64,000 nucleotides of DNA from Yoonia sp. (GCA_029250945.1 JAQXEG010000009.1:1-64000), one strand, 5' to 3'; positions 39,801 to 48,000 are shown, counted from the stretch's first letter. Numbers and translations are program-made. The notes: a model not told the origin generated them from the letters alone.

Positions 39801-40338
39801 GTATCAGCAGATGCTAGAAGATCAGATCAACGCGATTAAGTCCGGTGCGGCCGAGGGGCTGACCGATGATGGCCAATGGGCGCCGCAGATCAATCTGGGC
39901 GTGCCTGTGCTGATCCCAGATGATTACATCCCAGATTTGGACGTGCGTCTGGGTCTGTATCGCCGCCTGTCTGAGCTGACTACCAAGGTTGAGCTAGAAG
40001 GATTCGCCGCCGAGCTGATCGACCGTTTTGGCAAGCTGCCGCGCGAGGTCAACACCCTCATGCTGGTGGTGAGGATCAAGGCAATGTGTAAACGCGCGGG
40101 TATTTCCAAGCTGGATGCGGGGCCAAAGGGCGCGACAATCCAGTTCCATAACGATAAATTCGCCTCGCCCACGGGCTTGGTCGATTTTATCCACGACCAA
40201 AAAGGTCAGGCCAAGGTGAAGGACAATAAGATCGTCGTCATGCGTGACTGGACCAAGGAACGCGACAAAATTCAGGGCGCGTTCAATATCGCTCGTGACC
40301 TGGCAAACAAGCTGAAAGAGGCCAAGGCGAAGGGTTAA
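36895..40338 (+). CDS. mfd: transcription-repair coupling factor
   Basis: An 1147-residue protein that removes stalled RNA polymerase and recruits UvrA. The UvrB-like N-terminal half includes AWDCLPYDRVSPN; the RNA polymerase-interacting domain (PGDLVVHVDHGVGRF, about residue 475) follows, then RecG-like helicase motifs (GDVGFGKTEVAIRA, IDEEQKFGV, ATPIPRTL, QIRGRVGRS) and the D7 domain. Length is normal. The stop overlaps the convergent MFS gene by four bases. Confidence 0.96.
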   Translation: MTAPKHITIAGAPEGFDAKLILDEVAKSGPVAHIARDDKRLAAMQAALAFFAPDMPVFVFPAWDCLPYDRVSPNADISAARMATLAGLVHGMPERFVLLTTMAAATQRVPARHVLRDAAFKARVGDRIDEKGLRNFLVRMGFTQSPTVMEPGDYAVRGGIIDIFPPGQSGPVRLDLFGDVLDGARRFDPATQRTTETLKLVELAPVSEVILDEAAITRFRQNYRIAFGAAGTDDPLYEAVSAGRKHAGIEHWLGFFQDDLETLLDYLPNVSVSLDDQIGATRLARWESIEDQYGTRMHALDQKGRMDTVYKPAKPALLYLDDAAWDAAVADARVLQFAPNKQATGVGVLDAGGRTGRNFAPERQQENLSLFETLAGHIRAKIADGPVVVASYSEGARERLTGLIEDEGIGEVIPVTDFSRVGKTGVHLAVWALDSGFEADGLTVISEQDVLGDRLIRQTKRKRRAENFLTEANSLAPGDLVVHVDHGVGRFVGLEVVTALGAAHECLLLEYAESSKLYLPVENIELLSKYGHETGLLDKLGGGAWQAKKAKLKERIRQIAERLIRVAAERALRTAPALDPPEALWDQFLARFPYVETDDQLAAIEDVLTDLGSGKPMDRLICGDVGFGKTEVAIRAAFIAAMCGVQVAIIAPTTLLARQHYQNFAERFRGFPINVRPLSRFVGTRDAALTRDGIADGTADIVVGTHALLAKGVKFKNLGLLVIDEEQKFGVQHKERLKQLRTDVHVLTLTATPIPRTLQLSFSGVRDLSIIGTPPIDRLAIRTYVSEFDTVTIREALLREHYRGGQSFLVVPRITDMAEMEDFIKCEVPEVSYVTATGQMAAGELDDRMNAFYDGKFDVLLATTIVESGLDIPTANTMIVWRSDMFGLSQLYQIRGRVGRSKTRAYAYLTTKPRQKLTDTAQKRLRVLGSIDTLGAGFTLASQDLDIRGAGNLLGEEQSGQMREVGYELYQQMLEDQINAIKSGAAEGLTDDGQWAPQINLGVPVLIPDDYIPDLDVRLGLYRRLSELTTKVELEGFAAELIDRFGKLPREVNTLMLVVRIKAMCKRAGISKLDAGPKGATIQFHNDKFASPTGLVDFIHDQKGQAKVKDNKIVVMRDWTKERDKIQGAFNIARDLANKLKEAKAKG

Positions 40339-41543
40339 TCTTCGCCTGGCCGTTTAATTTTCGTGGTGAGCCACAGGCCGAGGACAACACAGGTCAGTGT
40401 CCCAAATGCCATCGGCAGCGGCGTGCCGTTGAACGCCAGCCCAATGGGGGCCGCGATGATCACAGCGCCCACGGTGGATAGCGCCGCGATAATGGATGCA
40501 GCTAGCCCCGCGATGTGGCCCACAGGTTCCATCGCCAATGCGTTGAGATTGCCGATTGTCAGCCCCGCCTGCATGAATACGCCGATCGTCCAGACCACAA
40601 ACATCCCAAATGTCACCCAGTAGGGACCGCTGATTAAAGTGACGGCGATCAGGGCGCTAGACAACACGATTTGAGCGATAAATGTGGCCTTGATGATCGC
40701 GCGCATGCCCAAACGTCCAACGAACCTCGCATTCAGCATGCTGGCCGTGGAAGCGATGATCGCGATGCCGCCGAACCACAGGTGAAACACGTCCCCCTGG
40801 CCATATGTGACGTCAAACAACTGCTGCGTGGACGAAAGCGATGTGAACAACGCCCCGAACGCAAGCGTCTGGATCATGATCGACAGGCGCGTTGTGCGGA
40901 TCGAGAACACTTCGACAGTGGCGGCACCCAATGCTTTGAAATTGATCGGACGCCGGTCTGCAGGGGCCAGTGTTTCGGGTTGCCGGAACCAGAGCCATGC
41001 GGTTGAAATGATCGAAAATACGATAAACGCGACAAAGATCGAGCGCCAGCCGAACGCCGCGATGATGTAGTGACCCATCGTTGGCGCAAGTGCGGGCACA
41101 AGCGAGAATACCATCATCACGAATGACATGATCCGCGCCATATCGCGCCCGCCATATAGATCGCGCACCATGGCCATGGCGACAACACGCGGGCCTGCTG
41201 CACCTAGCCCCATGATGACCCGCGTGATCAGCATCATTTCAAGCGACGGGGCCGCCCATGCCGCCGCCGCCGCGATGATATAGATGACTGCACCGCTAAC
41301 CATCACAGGTTTGCGCCCGAAGGCATCCGACAGTGGCCCGGTCAGAAACGTCCCAAGCCCCATACCAAGGACAAAGCTGGTCAGGATAAGCTGTGCACGG
41401 TTCAGGTCCATCGGCGACAGCTCTGCCCCGATTTCGGGCAGGGCGGGCAACATGGCATCAATCGAGAACGCGATTGTCGCCGCGAGCATCGCCATCAGCG
41501 CAATGAATTCCGCCTGATGCAAGTGTTTGATCGAGTGTTTCAT
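40335..41543 (-). CDS. Bcr/CflA-type multidrug efflux MFS transporter
   Basis: 402 residues, twelve hydrophobic segments. Motif A between TM2 and TM3 reads GPLSDAFGRKPV, and the segment SIDAMLPALPEI in TM1 is typical of the Bcr/CflA family. It is the last gene of a four-gene overlapping run, starting four bases before the end of the K+ channel gene. Substrate not predictable. Confidence 0.88.
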   Translation of the reverse strand: MKHSIKHLHQAEFIALMAMLAATIAFSIDAMLPALPEIGAELSPMDLNRAQLILTSFVLGMGLGTFLTGPLSDAFGRKPVMVSGAVIYIIAAAAAWAAPSLEMMLITRVIMGLGAAGPRVVAMAMVRDLYGGRDMARIMSFVMMVFSLVPALAPTMGHYIIAAFGWRSIFVAFIVFSIISTAWLWFRQPETLAPADRRPINFKALGAATVEVFSIRTTRLSIMIQTLAFGALFTSLSSTQQLFDVTYGQGDVFHLWFGGIAIIASTASMLNARFVGRLGMRAIIKATFIAQIVLSSALIAVTLISGPYWVTFGMFVVWTIGVFMQAGLTIGNLNALAMEPVGHIAGLAASIIAALSTVGAVIIAAPIGLAFNGTPLPMAFGTLTCVVLGLWLTTKIKRPGED

Positions 41544-41851
41544 TTGTCTGCCGTATCCTTGCGCGTCTGCCGTCGTTTGGCCATCCGCCGTTGGAGTGTG
41601 AATTGCCCGAATTCATGGATGGCGACTGCGAAGATGCCCAAGCCCACAAAGATAAATACGGTCATGCCGATTTTGCCCAGCACCGTGGCTGGCACCAGAT
41701 TGCCATATCCCAGCGCCGATAACGTGACGACGTTAAAGAAATAGGCATCAACCCATGTCCACCCTTCGACAAAGTGGAAAAAGCAGGTGCCAAGAGCCAC
41801 GACAGTCCCAAGCGTACCGCCAAGGATAACCGCCGCCTCGCGCCGTATCAT
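41540..41851 (-). CDS. two-TM potassium channel-like protein
   Basis: About 103 residues with two membrane helices around a pore loop, TLSALGYGNLVP, a K+ selectivity filter (GYG). It resembles the Ion_trans_2 family; the filter ends GYGN rather than the usual GYGD. A basic C-terminal tail follows (RRMAKRRQTRK). The ATG at 41851 overlaps the FrnE-like stop (ATGA), so it is translated with the upstream gene. Confidence 0.82.
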   Translation of the reverse strand: MIRREAAVILGGTLGTVVALGTCFFHFVEGWTWVDAYFFNVVTLSALGYGNLVPATVLGKIGMTVFIFVGLGIFAVAIHEFGQFTLQRRMAKRRQTRKDTADK

Positions 41852-42492
41852 GCGTTGGCGTCCAGTTGGGATTGGATGTCCTTGATCACATTGATCCACA
41901 TTTCGGGCGGTTGCGCCCCGGGCACCGCGTGTTGCTGTGCCACGATGAATGTCGGGACCGAACTAATCCCCATTTTGCGGCTATGCGCGTCGCGGTCGCG
42001 GATAGATTTGAGGTCTTCATCCGTGTTGAGCAGCCGCGTGACCATAGATGCATCCATTTCAGCCGTATCGGCGATGTCAGCAAGCACCTCGGCGCTGCCG
42101 ATATCGCGCCCGTCAACGAAATAGGCCTTGAACAACAGATCAACGACATAAGTCTGGCGTTGCTCAATTCCGGCCCAATGGATCAGGCGGTGGGCGTTGA
42201 TCGTATTCGGGGTCGTTTTGATCCCTTCGAAATTGATATGCGCACCGGATGTTTGGGCATGTTCAACCACGGGGGCGTAGGCCTTGATCGCGGCTTCTTT
42301 GCCGCCAAACTTGCCTTCAAGATAGGCGCGGCGATCCATGCCTTCGGCTGGCATATCGGGGTTCAACTGGAATGGGTGCCATTCCATAACAAACGGATGG
42401 TCGGGAAACTGTGCCAGCGCCTTATCAAGGTTGGTTTTGCCGATATAGCACCACGGGCAGATCGGGTCAGAAATGATATCAAGTTTGACCAT
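41848..42492 (-). CDS. FrnE-like DsbA-family oxidoreductase
   Basis: About 214 residues, cytoplasmic DsbA-fold (2-hydroxychromene-2-carboxylate isomerase/FrnE group). The N-terminal CPWC is clear (DPICPWCYIGKTNL), with the conserved VPTFIV cis-Pro region near residue 180. It is involved in thiol redox or polyketide-type chemistry in characterised members; the role here is unknown. It overlaps the AMP-ligase gene by 14 bases. Confidence 0.87.
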   Translation of the reverse strand: MVKLDIISDPICPWCYIGKTNLDKALAQFPDHPFVMEWHPFQLNPDMPAEGMDRRAYLEGKFGGKEAAIKAYAPVVEHAQTSGAHINFEGIKTTPNTINAHRLIHWAGIEQRQTYVVDLLFKAYFVDGRDIGSAEVLADIADTAEMDASMVTRLLNTDEDLKSIRDRDAHSRKMGISSVPTFIVAQQHAVPGAQPPEMWINVIKDIQSQLDANA

Positions 42493-43990
42493 GTGCGGTC
42501 TCCCAATTGTGGCGCAGCATTCGGCGCAAAAGTTTGTTATTCGACCCGCGGGGCAATTCATCGCACGCCACAAAAAGGCGCGGCATCTTGTAAGGCGCGA
42601 GGCGAGCGGTGCACCAATCGCGCAGCACCTCTTCGTCTAACACAGTTGTGCTGGTGTAAAAGACCGCAATGACCGTGACGTCCTTTTTGACGGTGACCGC
42701 GACGGCCCCGACGTCTTGCACATTGGGGTGGGCGGACAGGGCGGTTTCAACCTCAATCGGGCTGACACGGTAGCCACCAGCGTTCATCATATCATCACGC
42801 CGGCCCGCATATGAGATCGCCCCATCGGCGCCCATTTGTCCCATATCACCCGTTTCGAACCAATCGCCAGCGGGTGGAATGATCTGATCACCATCAAGAT
42901 AACCCAGCATCAGGCCGGGGTCGCTGGTGTGGATTGCGATGTTGCCAACGACGTCACTGGCAACGGGCGCGCCATCGGCCAAAATCGCCAGCTTACGCCC
43001 CATTTGCGCGAACCCCGACGTGCCAACCGGCGCAGGACGGGCAGGACAACCAGAGATGAAGGTGGAACATTCCGACATGCCAAATGCCTCGTGCACAGCC
43101 GTGTCGGTCGCATTCTCCCACGTGGATTGCGTCCCAAGCGGTAGCTTTTCACCGGCACAGAGACCGTGGCGCAGATCGGGCAGGGCAGGCATATCCGACC
43201 GCAGCAGACGCCGATAAACTCCGGGGGCGGCGGCAAAGATGGTGGCCCGATGCCGCGCCATCAGAGCAGGTAAATCAGCCGCAGCGGTGTCATCACGCGG
43301 GATCAGCGCGGTCGCGCCAATTGCCCAAGGGTCCATCAATCCGGTCCCAAGCGTATAGGTCCAGTTGAACGCGCCCGCGTGCAGCATCCGGTCGGTGTCG
43401 CGCAGCCCGTACCAGTCATCCCACATCATGCGCCGCGCCCAAACCGCCCGATGCGCATGCACGACAGCACGGGGCGTGCCTGAGGTGCCAGATGTGTGGA
43501 TGAAATAAGCAGGGCTGTTCGGGTCGCCGTCCAGAATGTGCGCGGGTGAAAGGCCGTAGAAACCTTGCAATGCTGAGAGGTCCACGGATATCGGGGCGCC
43601 GATGTGCCACGTGTCCTCTGTTATGGCGGCGGCGGGCTTGATCCGTGCGGTGATCGCCAAAACCTCCGCTTGCGTCAATTGCATCGACAATGGCACAGGG
43701 ATCAGCCCCACGGCGATACAGCCAAGAAACGCGATGGGAAAATCTGCACGATTGCCAAGCCGGATCACAACACGGTCGCCGGACACACAACCCGTGGACA
43801 AAAGCCCCGTGCCAACTCCAAGGATTGCGGCGTTAAGCTGGGCGTAGGTCCAATCCTCTGACCCGCAGGCATCAATGATCGACAGCGCAATCTTATCCGC
43901 GCGCGTTTGCGCATGCTGCATCACATAGCCCGCCATGTTGAAACGCGAAGGTGGCGCAGCAAAGGGTGTAGGCGTGGTAACGGATTGCAT
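42479..43990 (-). CDS. AMP-forming acyl-CoA synthetase, benzoate-CoA ligase-like
   Basis: 503 residues of the adenylate-forming superfamily. Motifs seen: the P-loop IHTSGTSGTPRAVVHAH, the A5 segment AFGMSECSTFISG, YKTGD-type WFETGDMG and the A10 region with catalytic Lys near the C terminus (RGSNNKLLRRML). Its size and segments resemble benzoate-CoA ligase and related aryl-CoA ligases; substrate uncertain. Divergent from an XRE-cupin regulator. Confidence 0.85.
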   Translation of the reverse strand: MQSVTTPTPFAAPPSRFNMAGYVMQHAQTRADKIALSIIDACGSEDWTYAQLNAAILGVGTGLLSTGCVSGDRVVIRLGNRADFPIAFLGCIAVGLIPVPLSMQLTQAEVLAITARIKPAAAITEDTWHIGAPISVDLSALQGFYGLSPAHILDGDPNSPAYFIHTSGTSGTPRAVVHAHRAVWARRMMWDDWYGLRDTDRMLHAGAFNWTYTLGTGLMDPWAIGATALIPRDDTAAADLPALMARHRATIFAAAPGVYRRLLRSDMPALPDLRHGLCAGEKLPLGTQSTWENATDTAVHEAFGMSECSTFISGCPARPAPVGTSGFAQMGRKLAILADGAPVASDVVGNIAIHTSDPGLMLGYLDGDQIIPPAGDWFETGDMGQMGADGAISYAGRRDDMMNAGGYRVSPIEVETALSAHPNVQDVGAVAVTVKKDVTVIAVFYTSTTVLDEEVLRDWCTARLAPYKMPRLFVACDELPRGSNNKLLRRMLRHNWETAHGQT

Positions 43991-44006
43991 ATGTCATCGC
44001 TATGCC

Positions 44007-44027
44007 GCTTGCCTTGCGGTTGCAAGC
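44007..44027. promoter_or_regulatory. inverted repeat GCTTGC-N9-GCAAGC in the divergent gap
   Basis: A symmetric element in the 64-base gap between the AMP-ligase and the XRE-cupin regulator, with three TTGC copies inside or beside it. It is placed to control both genes and is a candidate site for the regulator. Confidence 0.5.
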
Positions 44028-44054
44028 CCGCGGACCGATGCGTATGAACATGGC

Positions 44055-44681
44055 ATGTCAGAACAGTCCGCATCCCAGCCCACAATCCGCATTGAACGCG
44101 CCGAAGGTGACGCCGCAAGCGCCGAGCCATTGGACCTTGGCGCGCGTGTGCGTGAATTACGCAAGGCGCAGGACTGGACGCTAGAACAGGCCGCATCGCG
44201 GGCGGGGCTGGCCCGCTCAACCCTGTCCAAGATTGAAAACGGGCAGATGTCCCCGACCTATGAGGCGCTTAAAAAGCTGGCGATCGGGTTGGAAATCTCT
44301 GTCCCGCAGTTGTTCACGCCGCCATCACGCGATCAGGTGAACGGACGCATGGCCACGACCCTTGCGGGTGAGGGCGGAGAGCTGATCACCACCACCTATG
44401 AGCACAACATTCTGGCCGAACCGCTGAGCAGCAAAAAGATGCTGCCTTACCGGACCCGTGTGCGCGCCCGCACGATGGAGGATTTCGACGGCTGGATCCG
44501 CCATGACGGGGAGGAATTCATGTATGTGCTGACAGGCCGCGTGACCCTGTTCACCGAATTCTACGAACCCGTCACATTGGGCCGCGGCGACAGCGTCTAT
44601 TACGATGCGTCGATGGGGCACAACGTGGTGTCGGTAAGCGCGGATGATGCCACGATCCTATGGGTGACGTCGCTGGTTTAA
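44055..44681 (+). CDS. XRE-family regulator with cupin domain
   Basis: 208 residues. The helix-turn-helix lies at about residues 28-80 (LGARVRELRKAQDWTLEQAA) and the C-terminal cupin at about 125-205 (HDGEEFMYVLTGRVTLF). Such regulators bind small ligands and often control a neighbouring divergent operon. I use ATG 44055 (MSEQSASQP); the longer frame begins inside the neighbour. Convergent with the aquaporin by four bases. Confidence 0.9.
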   Translation: MSEQSASQPTIRIERAEGDAASAEPLDLGARVRELRKAQDWTLEQAASRAGLARSTLSKIENGQMSPTYEALKKLAIGLEISVPQLFTPPSRDQVNGRMATTLAGEGGELITTTYEHNILAEPLSSKKMLPYRTRVRARTMEDFDGWIRHDGEEFMYVLTGRVTLFTEFYEPVTLGRGDSVYYDASMGHNVVSVSADDATILWVTSLV

Positions 44682-45340
44682 TCGCGTCCGAACAGCCGCA
44701 TCAGCACGATATGCCCGATACCGACCCCGATCAGCTGCATCACAATGAACATCGCAATATGGCGTGGGTCGATGCCTGCGAATGTATCGGACAAGCCGCG
44801 CGCGATGGTGACGGCAGGGTTGGCAAAACTGGTGGATGACGTGAACCAATAGGCCCCCGTGATATAGATCGCCACAAGGGTCGGCACAGCGTCAGGGCGT
44901 TGGCGCAACCCGCCGAAGATCACGAACAACAGGCCAAAGGTCGCAAGGATTTCGGAAAACCATTGCGCTGTGCCGGTGCGCGGCGTGGTCGATGTCTGGA
45001 AAACCGCCAGATCAAACATCACATGGGTCGCCCAAACGCCGATGATCCCACCCGCGATTTGCGCCACGATATAGGGGGCGATGTCGCGCCTTACATGTTC
45101 ACCGCGCAAGGCAAACGCCACCGTGACCGCCGGATTGAAATGTGCGCCTGATATGGGGCCAAGTGTCGTGATAATAACATAGAGCATACAGCCCGTCGCA
45201 ATTGCATTGGCCAGCAACGCAACGGCGGTATTTCCGTCCGACAGCGCCGCGCCCATAATGCCAGAGCCCACGACGCCTATCAGCAACATCGCGGTGCCCA
45301 AAAATTCCGCCATTAGGCGCGTTGTTTTAGAGGGTGCCAA
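44678..45340 (-). CDS. aqpS: aquaporin-family channel (AqpS-like)
   Basis: 220 residues with six helices and both NPA boxes (HFNPAVT and FANPAVT). Because the adjoining gene is an arsenate reductase, it probably works as AqpS does in Sinorhizobium, letting arsenite out after arsenate reduction; no ArsR, ArsB or ArsH was seen. The TTG at 45340 has AGGAG upstream and overlaps the arsC end; an ATG nine codons later lacks such a site. Confidence 0.87.
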   Translation of the reverse strand: MAPSKTTRLMAEFLGTAMLLIGVVGSGIMGAALSDGNTAVALLANAIATGCMLYVIITTLGPISGAHFNPAVTVAFALRGEHVRRDIAPYIVAQIAGGIIGVWATHVMFDLAVFQTSTTPRTGTAQWFSEILATFGLLFVIFGGLRQRPDAVPTLVAIYITGAYWFTSSTSFANPAVTIARGLSDTFAGIDPRHIAMFIVMQLIGVGIGHIVLMRLFGRD

Positions 45341-45800
45341 TGCGTGTTAGCTCCTGCTTGAGCGTTGGTTTATCCATTGCCGCGATATCGAGGGCAAAGA
45401 ACGCCTTGGCCCGTTTATAAAGCTGATTATAGGCAAGCGTGAACGCGGCGTCCCAATCGGCGGGCGCGGCCGCAGCGGGGTCTTCGACGCCCCAATGCAC
45501 TTGGATCGGCGCACCCGGCCAGATCGGGCATTGCTCGGATGCGGCAGACCCGCAAACGGTGATCACGATGTCCATTTGGGGCGCGTCGTCCGCGCCAAAT
45601 TCATCCCAGCTTTTGGACCGCAGCCCATCTCTGGGATAGCCATGTGCGGCCAAGTGGACCAGCGATTGTGGATGCACCTTGCCGGACGGTGTCGAACCCG
45701 CGGAATAGCCGGTATAGCGCCCATCCGAGCGATGGGTAAGGATGGCCTCAAGCAGGATCGACCGTGCCGAATTGCCCGTGCAAAGAACAAGGATATTCAT
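45327..45800 (-). CDS. arsC: arsenate reductase, low-molecular-weight phosphatase type
   Basis: 157 residues of the LMW-PTPase-fold arsenate reductase group. The P-loop is CTGNSARS at residues 7-14, with later Cys in ITVCGSAASEQCP as the likely redox partner Cys, as in thioredoxin-linked ArsC. It overlaps aqpS. No regulator gene is next to it. A 42-residue lipoprotein gene ends nine bases upstream. Confidence 0.9.
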   Translation of the reverse strand: MNILVLCTGNSARSILLEAILTHRSDGRYTGYSAGSTPSGKVHPQSLVHLAAHGYPRDGLRSKSWDEFGADDAPQMDIVITVCGSAASEQCPIWPGAPIQVHWGVEDPAAAAPADWDAAFTLAYNQLYKRAKAFFALDIAAMDKPTLKQELTRIGTL

Positions 45801-45809
45801 GTTATTGGC

Positions 45810-45938
45810 TTATAAAACGACCTGTGCCGCACCCAGCGCAAGTTGCCCCGCACCAATCGCCGCACTTGTGCCGACCTTGGCAACGGAACACGCCTGAAGC
45901 CCGCCAAGGACCACCGCAATCATCATCAATTTCTTCAT
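45810..45938 (-). CDS. small lipoprotein, 42 residues
   Basis: A short frame beginning with three ATG codons; the third (45938) has GAAAG at a proper distance. The product MKKLMMIAVVLGGLQAC... has a lipobox (LQAC, Cys17) and a mature part of about 25 residues rich in Ala, Gly and Val. It resembles small Rhodobacteraceae lipoproteins in form but is not clearly entericidin. It ends nine bases before arsC and could be co-transcribed with it. Function unknown. Confidence 0.65.
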   Translation of the reverse strand: MKKLMMIAVVLGGLQACSVAKVGTSAAIGAGQLALGAAQVVL

Positions 45939-45956
45939 CATCATACTTTCAAGAAT

Positions 45957-45985
45957 GAAACGGGCCGCCCGTTACGGACGACCCG
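45957..45985 (-). terminator. hairpin after the peptide-binding protein gene
   Basis: On the minus strand an 11-pair stem (two G-U pairs) with a three-base loop, followed by TTTC. It ends the binding-protein transcript before the lipoprotein gene. Confidence 0.6.
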
Positions 45986-45992
45986 GTATGTC

Positions 45993-47810
45993 TTAGTCCT
46001 CTTCATACCACCAGACGTCGGGCTGCCAACCCGGCCAGTCGCCAAAAATCGGCAAGTTGGCGGGATACTTTAGCTCTTTGTTAGATGCGACGCGGCTGAT
46101 GTTCCATTGATAAATCGGCAGCACATAGCGGCCAGCGGTCAACACACGGTCCAATCCGGCCACAGCGGCGCGGAAATCATCCTGACTTTCCGATGTCAAA
46201 AGTCGCCCGATCATCGCATCCGCCGCAGCAGATTTCACACCCATCAGGTTGCGACCACCCGGCTCGTCCGCGCGTTCCGACCCGTAATAGGCGTATTGTT
46301 CATTGCCAGGCGACAGCGATACCGACCGACGGTAATAGGTCATATCGAAATCATAGGCGTCTGTGCGTTCTTTGAACTGAGCATTGTCAGCTGACACCAC
46401 CGTGGGCGTCACGCCGATGCGCGACAGCGACTGCGCAAAGATATCAATGATCGCAGCCTGCTCAGAACGGCCATTCTGCACCAGAATTTCAAACGTAAAC
46501 GGTTTACCATTGGCGTCAGCCAGTACACCGTCTTGAACGGTGTAACCCGCCGCCTCTAGCTGGGCGAGGGCGGCGCGGATACCAGCGCGGTTGCGTTCTG
46601 ATCCATCCGAGACGGGCAGGGCGTAGCCTTCTATCGTGCCGGGGGTCAGTTCATCCGCGAAGGGTTCCAGAAACTCGTCGACGCGGCCCGTTGCAGGGCC
46701 ATCTTTCATCGCAAGCGGGGAATTGGACCAATAAGACGTGATGCGCGGTTGCTGGCTGCCTGTCATCGCCTCGTTGATGAATTCAAAGTTGAACACATAC
46801 AGCATCGCGTCGCGTACGCGCCAGTCGGAAAACACGTCGCGGCGCGTGTTCATCACATAACCCGTCATGCCAGAGGGCCGTGCATGTGGCAGGATAGCCT
46901 TGACGACCTCACCATTCTGAATGCGCGGGAAGTTATACTGCCCATCCCATTTGGCCACGTTGAATTCACGCTGCGTGTTCACGATGCCGATCTTGAACGC
47001 CTCAAACGCGGCGGTGTCATCGCCAAAGAATTCCAGCCGGACCTCATCCAGATTGCCGGTGCCAACCTTGAACGGAATATCCGCGCCCCAATAATCGGGA
47101 TCGCGCTGGAAGGAGATAAAGCGGCCAGCCTCAAAATCAGCGATCTTATATTCGCCCGACACAATCGGGATGACATCCAGACCGCTATCGCCGAATTCAA
47201 CACCGTCCCACTGCGCCTTTTTCAAAATGGGCCGCAGACCGGCGATCAGTGCCAGCTCTTTGTCCTCGACGTTAAAGGTGAACCGCACGGTGCGCGGACC
47301 AACCACTTCGAGCGTATCAACCTTGGCCCAGAAACCGCGATAGCGACCATGCCCTTCGGTGCCGAGGGTTTCATACGACCAAATCACGTCTTCGACAGTG
47401 ATCGGGCTGCCGTCATGGAATTCTGCACCTTCGCGAATCGTAAATTCGACCCAATCCCGCTCTGAGCTGGTCTCAATCGATTCGGCAATTACACCGTAAA
47501 GCGTGAATGGTTCGTCCAAAGACCGGCCCATCAGGCTGTCACCTGTCAAATAACGCAGCTGCCAATGTACCGACCCTTTTTGGATATACGGGTTCAAACT
47601 GTCGAAGCTACCGACATTGGCCGTGACCATTTTGCCGCCTGTGGGCGCATCAGGGTTTGCGTAGGGGAGGTGCGCAAAATCTGGTGGAAGTGCCGGGTCA
47701 CCATACATAGCTATGCCATGCTGCGGTTCGGCCATGGCGTATGTTCCGGCTAATGTGATCGACGCGGCGGCGCCGATACCGGCCAATTTCGCGAAAAACT
47801 CTGATTTCAT
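45993..47810 (-). CDS. periplasmic oligopeptide-type substrate-binding protein (family 5)
   Basis: About 605 residues. A signal peptide precedes the mature start AEPQHGIAMYGDP; SBP family 5 features include DSLNPY and GSPITVEDVIWSY near residue 130. It resembles YejA-type binding proteins. No permease or ATPase follows within the window, so it is an orphan here. The ATG at 47810 is preferred to a longer frame. A divergent small-RNA candidate lies upstream. Confidence 0.9.
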   Translation of the reverse strand: MKSEFFAKLAGIGAAASITLAGTYAMAEPQHGIAMYGDPALPPDFAHLPYANPDAPTGGKMVTANVGSFDSLNPYIQKGSVHWQLRYLTGDSLMGRSLDEPFTLYGVIAESIETSSERDWVEFTIREGAEFHDGSPITVEDVIWSYETLGTEGHGRYRGFWAKVDTLEVVGPRTVRFTFNVEDKELALIAGLRPILKKAQWDGVEFGDSGLDVIPIVSGEYKIADFEAGRFISFQRDPDYWGADIPFKVGTGNLDEVRLEFFGDDTAAFEAFKIGIVNTQREFNVAKWDGQYNFPRIQNGEVVKAILPHARPSGMTGYVMNTRRDVFSDWRVRDAMLYVFNFEFINEAMTGSQQPRITSYWSNSPLAMKDGPATGRVDEFLEPFADELTPGTIEGYALPVSDGSERNRAGIRAALAQLEAAGYTVQDGVLADANGKPFTFEILVQNGRSEQAAIIDIFAQSLSRIGVTPTVVSADNAQFKERTDAYDFDMTYYRRSVSLSPGNEQYAYYGSERADEPGGRNLMGVKSAAADAMIGRLLTSESQDDFRAAVAGLDRVLTAGRYVLPIYQWNISRVASNKELKYPANLPIFGDWPGWQPDVWWYEED

Positions 47811-47889
47811 TTTGGCGACAATCCCTCTGATCCCTGTGTTTATTACGTCTGACACTAAAGAGGGTTTTGTGACTTTTCAAACTTTTAGC

Positions 47890-47918
47890 TTGGATGCAGG
47901 CACGCAATTGCTTATAAC
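47890..47918 (+). promoter_or_regulatory. promoter of the candidate small RNA
   Basis: TTGGAT (47890-47895), 17 bases, TATAAC (47913-47918). It points to a start near 47925 on the plus strand and precedes no gene until bdhA at 48149. Confidence 0.5.
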
Positions 47919-47924
47919 AACTTC

Positions 47925-48000
47925 ACTGCTCGATAGGTTTCTTGCCTGTATGAAACCTGCCTCAATAACTTTACGCCCGCCTTGTGCGGGCGTTTTTTTT
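47925..48000 (+). ncRNA. candidate intergenic small RNA (about 75 nt)
   Basis: After the promoter, a hairpin AGGTTTC/GAAACCT (47935-47941 and 47952-47958) is followed by a terminator hairpin CGCCCGC/GCGGGCG (47974-47992) and eight T. No plus-strand coding gene precedes the terminator, so the promoter-terminator pair encloses a short non-coding transcript. The remainder of this gap up to bdhA (48001-48148) shows only a ribosome-binding site. Confidence 0.6.

Noticed and set aside
45810-45938. Entericidin identity for the small lipoprotein
   Set aside because: It has the right size and lipobox, but the mature part lacks the G-x-G-x-D-I pattern of entericidins.
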